A stretch of DNA of 64,000 nt, from the NCBI RefSeq assembly GCF_017562075.2, contig NC_054084.1, forward strand, positions 29,666,308-29,730,307, written 5' to 3'. The notes under the pieces were generated by a model, which saw nothing but the letters and a program-made list of their open reading frames with translations, was not told the origin of the DNA and did no database searches. Both the position numbers and the translations under genes were made by a program. This DNA comes from Anopheles merus. Taxonomy: Eukaryota; Arthropoda; Insecta; Diptera; Culicidae. The stretch's first letter is position 1, and each line of letters starts with the position of its first letter. Below are positions 37,401 to 48,200 of this stretch, one piece after another.

Positions 37401-40400
37401 TATACAGTAACACATCGTTTCGGGAAGGAGCTATTCATTTAGCAAGCGGCACCATTTGTTGAAGAAAAATAGTATATTTGAATGTTTGTTTGTTTTTTAA
37501 ATGCTCTCTTTTGCGGCTCTGCCTACTGTAACTCTACTGGCTTTTAGTTGTAGCTGCTGCTTCTTTAGCGCATTTTAGCTCATCCTCATCCTTCCTCAAC
37601 CCCGTGATAATACATTTTCCGGGTAAATCCCTATCAGCATTAAACGTTAACTCACGGGCGCAACGCGATTCCCATTAAAAGCCCATCAACTTTATACATT
37701 CCTCTTCCAGTTTTAGCACCGCTCCGGTTGCCGGCCTCTGTCGCTGTTTAGTTTTTGGGGTTTTGGGGGTAATCTTTTGCTCTAATGCATTTTACTCCCA
37801 TACGCAATCGCTTTTCTTGGCTTGTTTGTTTAATAAACTCACTACAAATGCGTTTTATCGTAAGAGGAACAGAGTAAGAGCGAGAGACTGACAGAGCGAA
37901 GCGTTACGCAGCCTAATAATTCACTGTGTGTCTCCTGTCGCGTGTGTGCATCTAGTAAAAGCTCACACACACACACAAAACACCACTTCGTGCGATTTAG
38001 AGCGATTTAGAGCTAATTTGTGTGTTTTTTTTTTTTTTGTGTGCGTGAAAAATCGGTCTAACGCGCTCTTCCTGTTATGCTTCTACCAAACTTCGCTTTA
38101 ATTCAGCGAGGCATGTTTCTGTGCGTTTGTTGTGTGTTTGTATTTCTGATACAGATAAGCTTTGTTTCACCCCAAAACTTTATGAAACCACCACCCGGTT
38201 GAAAAGACGCGACGACCTACAGCGGCCACCAAGACGGCATTAGCGTTAGAGAGGTGAACTGCTTCTACTTATGATACAGGAGGTTTCCAAGGGTTCTCAT
38301 AGTTGTGAGACACTTCCCTCACTGTTTCTTATTGGGAAGTGAACTTCTTAGGATGGAAATTGGCATCTATGGCACCGTTTTTGCACAATCTCCATGTAAT
38401 TTCCAATGGGATTTATCCAATAAGGGTGCTAGAGAGTCCAATTCCCATTACATTAAGTTCATTTCGTGTAAGAAAGAGTGTCAATAGAGAGTCCCACAGC
38501 TATGAAAACTCCTGGAAAACCCTGTAAGTGTGTGCCTGCCTGTCTGCTACTAATTAATCGGCCACACGATTCGTGATCTACCGAAGAAAGCAGTCACTCT
38601 GAGGAGGAAAATGGGGGGACAGAGACGCCCCGATTTCTAGGTGGGATTGTTAAATCATTGTAACGTTTTGTTGTTTTGCTTGCTACGACTGACTTACTGA
38701 TGTGCTGAAAGTGGGTGCTGTCTGCTCTACTTTTTAAACGTACTCGTCTCACTCACTAATCGAGAGATTATCAATAACACATTTGTCATCGGGTTAAAAT
38801 ATATGCGATCATCATGTATTCGCCGTTTTTTTCTCCCTTCCTTATCAATAATGGGTAGCGGAGAGAGAGAGAGAGAGACGGAGAGAGCTTGTTTGCACAT
38901 TTACTGTTGCATCCTCCCTTATTTATAAGTAAGCTTGCTTGGGCGCGCGCGCGCGATCTCCTCTTTAAGAGGAATAAACGTGTGTGGAAAGGAAGCAGCA
39001 GCAGTGTGCCGAGTGACCAACAGTTGGTGCAGCTTAGCTCGCCTTTGCATCATCATCTTTCTATAAGGGACTGCTCCTGCCAAATAGGTCGCGTGCTACC
39101 CTTCTATATAGTAAAGCCATTTGTGTTTGTTTTTTTTTCGTTTTCGCTCTCTGGAGAGTGAGTAAACTGTGCTCTTTGCCCCCTGATTTGTTTGTTTTAA
39201 ATGTTTCTTTGTGTTGTTTCGCTCTAAATGCAACAAACCCCTTCCAGAGCCCTGCCTAACAGTACATGGAATGCTGGAGATTCACAGGAATCGGGAAGAT
39301 TCGTTCGAAAAGTGTTTGTGTGTGTGCTGCGCCTGCCACACCTGCTGCTGTTGTACTAATTCGTTGATTAATTTGAATACTTGTTGTAGAGCTTTTATCA
39401 ATCCTCCTTTTGTCATATCTTGCTCGATCTCTCTCTCTCTTTCTCTCTCTTCTCCCTTGGTGATACTGTTACATGTTTTGGCTTTGTTACGTTAAATTGT
39501 CCTTCTTCTCCTGTGTATCATCTCCCTGTGTTGCTTACAAATGGCGCAAAAGACAGTAAATGCATGCTTGGTATATTCCTACTGCACGCTCCCTCCTGCC
39601 CTCCTTTTAGTACAGGCTCGTTTTCTTCATAATCCTCAGAAACTCTTCCTGATTCACCTCCCCATCCCCGTCCCGGTCGGCCTCGTCGATCATCTCCTGC
39701 AGCTCCTCGTCGGTCAAGTTTTCTCCCAGCTCCTTCGCGACGCGCTTCAGATTTTTAAACGAAATCGTACCCGTCTCATCATCGTCGAACAACCGGAACG
39801 CCTTTAGTATCTCCTCCTTCGAGTCCTTCTCCGCCATCTTGACCGTCATTAGCTGCAGAAAATCGTCGAACGAAATCTTCCCCGACCCATCCTTATCGAT
39901 CTCGGCAATCATCTTCTTGATTTCCTCCTTTTTCGGCTCGAACCCGAGCGCCCGGATCGCCACCTTCAGCTCCTTCGTGTCGATCATGCCCGTACCCTCC
40001 GAGTCGAACAGATCGAACGCTTCCTTTATGTCCTGCCGCTGCTCGTCCGACAGCTCGAACTTGGGGCCGGACTTTTTGCGCCCACCGGCACCACCGCCGC
40101 CGCCGCCTACCGTGCCCCCGGTAACGCCTCCCGTCGTTCCGGACATGCCGGTTTTGTTGGTGGTTTTGGTCCCTGTGGAAACGGACACCGATCCGGACGC
40201 CTGTGAAATAGAGGGGAAAAGCCGAAAAGGGAGTATTAAAATAAAAGAAAACTCAAACAGCACAAAACACACCACAATCAAAAGGTCAAACAGTAAGTGG
40301 GCTCCGTCCGCAGAGAGAGAGGGAGAGAGAGAGAAAGAGACGGTGAAACATTATTTTTCCATCGCGCGGCGTGTGTGTGGGTTGGCAAAATGTTTTCGGC

Positions 40401-42196
40401 GAAAGTTGCCCTTGACCAAATATGTGCGTTGTGCGACATGGGGAAGGGGGGAAATTGGCATGTAGCTGTTATGGTTGTGTGTGCCTGTGGCTACTTTTTC
40501 CCAACCACAAGCCAGTGGGAGCGTTGTTGAGGGCCAAAAAAAGAAAGCAAATGAAATTAGAAAATGCTTAAACCAACAGAACAGAGGGAGAAAGACACAT
40601 ACACACACACACACAGTTGGACAGTGGCAATGTGGATGGATGTGGAGGAGGGTTGCAAAAATGTTATGCTAACGTTTTGATATTTCAACTCGGTGTGTGG
40701 GTCGCGCACGCCGCGAGACCCTTTTTGCTTACCATTGGTGTGCAGTGCTGGGAGAGAAAAGTTGGGCTTTTTTGTAACTTTGTAGCCTTCCCCACTTGCT
40801 GCCGCCTGCTGTCTGTGTTTTTTCACACACTCTTCACCACAGAGAGAGGGACTGGTCGGAGTTTGTACAGCACACACTCGTGGCGCTTGGTGCAGACTGA
40901 CACTCGATGCTGCGCCGTCTACGTTGTGTGTTTAAGGCGCCCCCGGGAAACAGACGGTTCGGTCGGTGTTTGCACACACACAGGGATAGCAACCGCAGCA
41001 AGCACAGCAGGCACCACCCCCGTGTGTTGTTGCCCTTGGTTTCGTCGTTTTAGTTGTTGGGTTGTGCGAGGGTCCCCCGGTTGCTACAGGCTCTCGGGTA
41101 ACCACGGGTGCGTGTTTTTATTTTGCAGCAGACTGTTGTGCACCCCTCACGTTGATATGTACTGTTCCGGCCCTCTCTCTTCACTCCGCTGCTTTTGTAC
41201 GGTGTTGCTAGTGTGGCAAGGCACAATTATTGTTGCACGATCGAACGAGATGATGAGAGCGGTTTTTGAGAGGGGGAGTTGTTCACTATTTGCGGCTTGT
41301 CTCCCAGATGCTGATTCTAATTATCCATCCAAGGGAAGGAAAAGAACAATCTTCCCGTTACGGTCAAACGGTTTGTGGTTTTTCTTTTGTTTTCGGGGGA
41401 AGATGTCCCACCAACGCGCGTACAACCGACACGGCCAGCTGTTGAGTTTTGAACGGCACAAACGCACCCGTCGTCGTCTGCTGCTGGGCTGATTTTCTGC
41501 TGCTGTCGTATTATCGATTGCTGCATGCACAGCACCACCGTGCGTTGTATCCGGACGGCGCGAGCCTCCTAGGGCGCAGCAGCAGCAATCGTGTTATGAC
41601 GTCGATGAAAGCTGTCCGTAGAAAAGTCAAACACATATGTGCAGCCTGCTGCTGTTTTGTGGTCCGTCCAACGAGACACACGGATTTCCTTCTCCACACT
41701 GCGCTTGTTTCTGGAAGGACGACGAGAATAACGACAGGCACCACCCCTACGACTACACGTTGTTGTTTTTATTGCGCAATAGTAACGCGTCCGTTGAGGT
41801 TGCACTACTTCCTTGTATTGTGCTGTAGGTCTGCAATGCACACGATAAGTGTACAATATGTTGCCCCGGACAGCGCACAGCAAAACAAGTGCGATTAAAT
41901 GCGGTGGAAACGCGTTCCAAACACTGGCGGACAGACGCGCACACACAACGCGGAAGAAGTCGAAAATTTTTGACAGATGTTTGCGCTGTTGCGCGCTCTC
42001 GGGCTGTTTGGTGGTGTGTGCGTGTGTGTTGGTGAGATCGGTTTGCGTTGTGTGCGTGCGTGCGTACGCGATGCTGTAGCAGCGGGGCGAAATCGCGCTT
42101 GCTGACATTTCGCCCGCATCCTTGCGCGCTGAACAAAATTCAAATTGACCGTTGGTGTTCGGACGACGTTTCAGTAATTTTTTTCTATAAATTTGA

Positions 42197-42240
<44 letters not shown>

Positions 42241-45200
42241 GTATCATTACTTTTTACTGTAAAATGCTCGTGTCTAATTCTTATTTCTAACACTTAATCA
42301 TGGTAGTTTTGGAAGGAGCTTTTTGAACATTTTACCCATAGGTGTTAGAGGGGCATTGCTGGCATACTATTTGTATACTCGTAACACTATTTGTTCTAGT
42401 TTGGCTGAATATGACACGTGTTTGAACGCTTCTTTTGGGGCACTTGTTATTGCTTTCTTGTTATTAATAATTTATTATTTATTTTGTTTATCTCTCTTTG
42501 CGCTTGTTATTGCTTTCTTGTCATTAATAATTTTTTTTTTATTTTGTTTATCTCTCTTTGCAGTTAACCACTAGCATCTATCCAGAGCTTTATGACAAAG
42601 GCAACCGATTATCTCATTCAAGTGATACCAGCCAGGCAGATACCATGACTTCCGTAACGAGCTCGTCGCTAGACTCGGACGAGGTAGATCTTTCCGGTCT
42701 GGTCGAATCCGTGGTCGATTCAGACGAGGAGGACATTGCTGAGAGTATAGATGTAAGTACAAAAACTGCTGCCTCCTTGAGTAACTCCTTGACTAATCGC
42801 GCACTCTTTTGTCACTCCCTTTTTGCGCAGAGTTTAAGCGTGCGCGATACGGTGCGAGAATGTTTGGAAAAGGACCCGACCGACCGGACGGTGGAGGATA
42901 TTGAGATACTGCTCGAGTTTACGCAGAAGCTGAAAGCGTTCACCAACATGACGTTCGCCGTGCGGCGCGCCCTCTGCGCGGTGATGGTGTTTGCGGTGGT
43001 CGAGAAGGCCGGCACGGTCGTGATGAACGACGGCGAGGAGCTGGACTCGTGGAGCGTGCTGATCAACGGGCACGTGGAGATCGAGCATGGGACGGGCGAG
43101 GTCGAGTATCTGCATTACGGCGACAGCTTCGGCATCATGCCGACGATGGACAAGCTGTACCATCGGGGCGTGATGCGCACCAAGTGCGACGACTGTCAGT
43201 TCGTGTGCATCACGCAGACGGACTACTACCGGATACAGCACCAGGGCGAGGACAACATACGCAAGATCGAGGAGGACGGCCAGGTCGTGATGGTGACCGA
43301 GCTGCGCAACAGCACGGGAGAGAACGGGTCGCGCAAGGGGTACGTGGTGATACGCGGCACGGTCGAGCGGCTGATGCACCAGCTGGTCGAGGACACGACT
43401 CTGACCGATCCGAACTACGTGGAAGACTTCCTCCTCACATGCCGCACCTTCATCAACAATCCGATCGACATCTCGAAGCAGCTGCTGAAGTGGTTCAACG
43501 TGGATGGCGGTGGCTCCAGCGAGGACGGAGGCTCGACCGATCTGGTCGATAATGCGGCGGCGACGGCGGCGGTATCGATCGATCGAACGTCTCACTTGTC
43601 TACCGGCACGCTGGACAGTGTGCTGTGCGACCGTGTGACGCGCGTCGTACTGCTGTGGGTAAACAATCACTTCACGGATTTCGACACCGATCCGCAGATG
43701 ATGGAGTTTTTGGAAATCTTCGAATCGGCGCTGGAGAAACGGAGCATGTACGAGCAGCTGCGGCTGCTGCACGTGTACGCGCAGCACAATGCGCGGGAAA
43801 GGAATGTTACGCTTGCGCGCAGCTCGCGCGACGAAGATTTGAACTTCCAGATTTCGGGCGGCCCGGGCGGAATCTTCATTACGCGCGTCGAACCGAAAAC
43901 GAAAGCGTACGAGGCGGGCCTGAAGCGAGGCGACCAGATACTGGAGGTGAACGGGCAGAGCTTCGAGCACGTGACGTGTGCCCGGGCGCTCGAGATCCTG
44001 ATGGGCACGACGCACCTGAGCATCACGGTGAAGAGCAATCTGTGGGCTTTTAAAGGCATGCTGTCGAGTGCGGACGGTGATTCGAGCAAGCTGAAGATCG
44101 ACCTCAAGAAGGGGCTGCGGACGGAGCTGCTGCAGTCGCAGAAGTCGCTCGATCTGGTGGACAAGGTCGGTGGAGGGTTGCTGCCGGCGCCCCAGTTTCT
44201 GATGCCGCTGCCCGTCCGGGACATCGAGTACGGGCGGAAGGATTCGGGCGCATCGACACCGTCCGCCCAGATGAACAACAACAAGGGCGGCAGCTTCATG
44301 ACGCTCGGTGGCAAGAAGCGCATCCAGAAGGCGCTGATCAAGATGAACCTACTGCCAAAGAATAGCGTCTTCCAGGATGATAATATTAACAACAATCACA
44401 ACAATGGCGGTGGAGGAGGCAGCAACAACAGTAGCAGCAGCAGTGGCGGCGGCGGCGCAAACAACGGCAACAGCAACAACGGTAGCAGCTACGAGGGTGG
44501 CAGCGACCGGTCGTCAGGTATCAGCGTCAACTTCTCCTCGCAGGCGTCCTCCATCTCCACCTCCTCGATAACGACGGCCGATTCGGACGAAACGCCACCG
44601 ACCTCCGCCTACCAGAGCAATCCGGATCTGCGCGAAAACCCCTCCACCCCGGCGAAGGCCCAATCGACGGAGGCGATCGTGCCGGCCAAGACGGGCGGCA
44701 CGATGTACTACGAGGAGCTGCGGGCGAGCGACTTCCCCGAGCACATCCTGAAGGTGTACAAGTCGGACCAGACGTGCAAGTACCTGCTGGTGCACAAGGA
44801 GACGACCGCGCACGAGGTGGTGATGCTGGCGCTGCAAGAGTTCGGCATACACGATCCGAGCTCGAACTTTTCGCTGTGCGAGGTGAGCGTCGGCGAGGGC
44901 GGCATGATCAAGCAGCGCCGACTGCCCGACCAGCTGCAAAATCTGGCGGAACGGATTGGGCTCAGCTCGCGGTACTACCTGAAGACGAACGGCATCACGG
45001 AGACGCTCGTGCCGGACGATGTGGCGCCGGAGCTGATACGCGAGAGTGCGGTACACTTTCTGCAGCTGAACGCGAACGAGCTGGCGATACAGCTGACGCT
45101 GCAGGACTTTAGCATCTTCCGGCAGATCGAGTCGACCGAGTACATCGACGATCTGTTCAACCTGAAGAGCCGGTACGGCAAGCCGATGCTGGTGCGCTTT

Positions 45201-48200
45201 GCCGAGCTGGTCAACCGGGAGATGTTCTGGGTGGTGACGGAGGTGTGCAGCGAGCACAACATGATGCGCCGGTGCAAGATCATCAAGCAGTTCATCAAGA
45301 TCGCCCGGCACTGCAAGGAGTGCAAGAACTTCAACAGCCTGTTTGCGATCGTGAGCGGGCTGGGGCATGCGGCGGTCAGCCGGCTGCGGCAGACGTGGGA
45401 AAAGCTACCGTCAAAGTATCAGAAGCTGTTCAACGATCTGCAGGACCTGATGGATCCGTCGCGCAACATGTCCAAGTACCGGCAGCTGATCCAGACGGAG
45501 CTGAACGCGCAGCAGCCGGTCATACCGTTCTATCCGGTGGTGAAGAAGGACCTGACGTTTATCCATCTCGGCAACGACACGAAGATCGACAGCCTGATCA
45601 ACTTCGAGAAGCTGCGCATGATCTCGAAGGAGATCCGGACGCTGCTGCACATGTGCAACTCGCCGTACGACATACTGACCATGCTGGAATACAAGTGTCA
45701 GCCCCCGAGCTCGGCAATGCTGGCGCTCAACCAGATGTCCGTACCGTCGGGCAGTGGGAATTTGATGCTCGCCCCGCCGGCACCACCCCCACCGCCCCCG
45801 GTTACGTCGGTGGCGGCGGCGTTTGTGCACAGCCAGACGGTGAAGCGGCGGAAGAAGTCAACGGCCGCCCCGAATCCGAAGAAAATGTTCGAAGAAGCGC
45901 AGATGGTACGGCGCGTCAAGGCGTACCTGAACAACATGAAGGTCATCACGGACGAGGACGAGCTGCACCGGTTGTCGCTCGAGTGCGAGGCACAGGGCGG
46001 CACCACGCCGAACACGGTGCAGGTGCGCAAGCGCTACCCATCGCCCACGCTCTCCACCACGTCGAGCACCAGCTCGACGAGCGAAGGCAAGAAGGGTGCG
46101 CTCGGACTGGGCATGAGCAGCCTGTCGATCGGTAGCGCCAGCAGCGGCAACAGCGGAGCACCAAAGTTCGGTGCCGCCTCACCGCAAGCCGTCAAGAAGC
46201 TGCTTTCCCTGTCCGAGCAGACAAAAACGCGCCCCCACCAACCGAGACACCCGACGACGGGGGCGATCCTGCCGCCGCCGCTCACCAACATGCACCACCA
46301 TCACCACGGGCACCATCACGGGGGGCTTGTGGGGCACCTGAACAGTACGCTGTCCCACTTCCACCATCCACATGCGGCATACCTGCAACACGCAGGTGGC
46401 GGTGGTGGTGGTAGCGCAGGTCTAACAATTAGCCCCTCGCAATCGCCGGCCCACTGTTGTGTCGGACCGACCGGAACTACGGCCGGCAGTGGTTCAGGTG
46501 TTGCCAGCACCGCCGGAGGCCTCATGGGTCCACCGCAATATCCACCCCCGTCGTCGGCACACGCAACCGGCGGGTTTGCGGGGGGCAGTGGTGTGACCGG
46601 TGGCGGTACCGGTGGGGTCGGGCATCTGTCGGGCCTGCTGCCCACCAATCCACCGAACTATAGCGCCACCATGTCGATGTATGCGAACGGACGCCCGGTG
46701 CTGGCGAGCCGGATACTGGAGAGTGCCGTCGATGTTGTACCTAGTCAAATACCGCCACCGATGGAACTGCCGCCCGAGAGTAGCTCCTTCCGGAGTCCAC
46801 CGAACTATGGTATGTGCTAAAAAAAGAGCAAGAATTTGTCATGGGATAATAGTTATTTTTTCTGATTAGTTTTCACTTTTTAATTGATTACAATCGGACT
46901 CATCTCATTTAATTGCAATAAGCTACTTTTACTAGTAAGTCATGCCAGTTACACTGGTCACTAGCTACTTTAAGCTTCCTGCTAATCATTGCGAGGGGTT
47001 TGAACGGGTGCCTCTTGCTATATTTTTATGGCATCTTCTTCTTCTTTTTGGCTCAACAACTGTTGTCGGTCAAGGCCTGCCTGTACCCACTTGTGGGGTT
47101 GGCTTTCAGTGACTTTTTTGGATTACCCCCCATAGCAGGATAGTCAGTCCTACGTATGGCGGCACGGTCTATTTGGGGCTTGAACCCATGACGGGCATCT
47201 TGATAAGTTGTGTGAGTTGACGATTGTACTATGAGACCAGCTAACTTTTTTATGGCATCTAGCCAGCTATAATTCAAACTGTTATGTATTTAAGACATCT
47301 AGCAAGCTATAATTACAGCTGCTATGACTGCTCGCAAACTGCATTGATTATAGCAGAATCAAATAACCCTTGTGAGAGATGTCAGGTGAGCTATCAAACT
47401 GCTCGATTTCGTTCTGCCGATTTTGATCAGGCGCCTCCATTTCACATAGACATATATTACAGAAACACATCGAAAATTTGAGAAAGGACACTCGAGAAAT
47501 TATTCTCGATCAAAATCCTGCACAAACAAAAAAAAAGCCTCAAAGGCGCTTGTAGTATATTTTCTATCGACTAAGAGCAATGAGAATATTCTGAAAGATG
47601 AGGAAAATTAGGTCCCATATATGTACTGTAGCAGACAGGCGACGAACCCCGTTTGTTCACTTGTAGTCAACTGTCCCTATGGCACCGCCAAAAACGCACT
47701 TAGAAACACTGGAATCGGTAGTTATATCTTGCTCTAATTTACAGCATAAGCATTACTTCTGCTGAATACGGCCTGTCGCGATCGATGGAACATGATTTTA
47801 GCGCTAATTTCTAACACCCAAACTCCTTTTCCTTCAGCTCAAACGGCGCATCGACGAATTGCCGGCAGCAGCAACAGCAGTAACAGCAGCACCACCATTC
47901 CACCGCCCTACCCTGCCCCGCACCAAAACTTTGGCAACTCATCGCGCATCATCTCCGCGGTCGGGATATCGCCGATCGCGTCCAACTTTGTCGCACCGAC
48001 CGTCAATGCGCTCTCGCCCATGTATACCGGCAACAGTGGTGGTGGCACATCCGCAGCGTCTCCGGGAGTCGTCAGTGGTGTGTGTGCCAGCTTGCCGCCA
48101 GCAATACCGGCACGGTTGCACGAAACGATCGATTCGGGGCCGCCTCCATTGCCCCCGCCGAGTATAGACCTGTCGGCGGAGAGCAGTTCCGTGACCGTGC

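Larger units (their letters stand above)
25335..39606. other. large PDZ-GEF intron 1 (part left of centrin)
   Basis: Intronic sequence of PDZ-GEF with no coding exon recognised. It contains AT-rich diverged tandem repeats (about 25540-26190), a tRNA-like SINE head (28424-28495), a nested inverted repeat (32075-32162), a pure GA tract (31406-31483), CTG/CAG runs near 33470 and 34660, and a MITE (38277-38524). Scattered open frames are simple-sequence artefacts. Confidence 0.5.

Noticed and set aside
42558..42560. translation start for PDZ-GEF at this TTG codon
   Set aside because: The position lies inside the polypyrimidine tract directly before the CAG acceptor; the exon starts at 42564 and is internal.
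43049..43552. overlapping +1 frames within PDZ-GEF (also 44774-45112 and 45245-46135)
   Set aside because: Alternative frames of the conserved exon; compositional artefacts with no family match.
42834..44015. 393-residue antisense frame over the PDZ-GEF exon, and similar frames at 44514-45368
   Set aside because: Shadow frames caused by high third-position GC; the sense strand encodes conserved REM, PDZ, RA and RasGEF domains.
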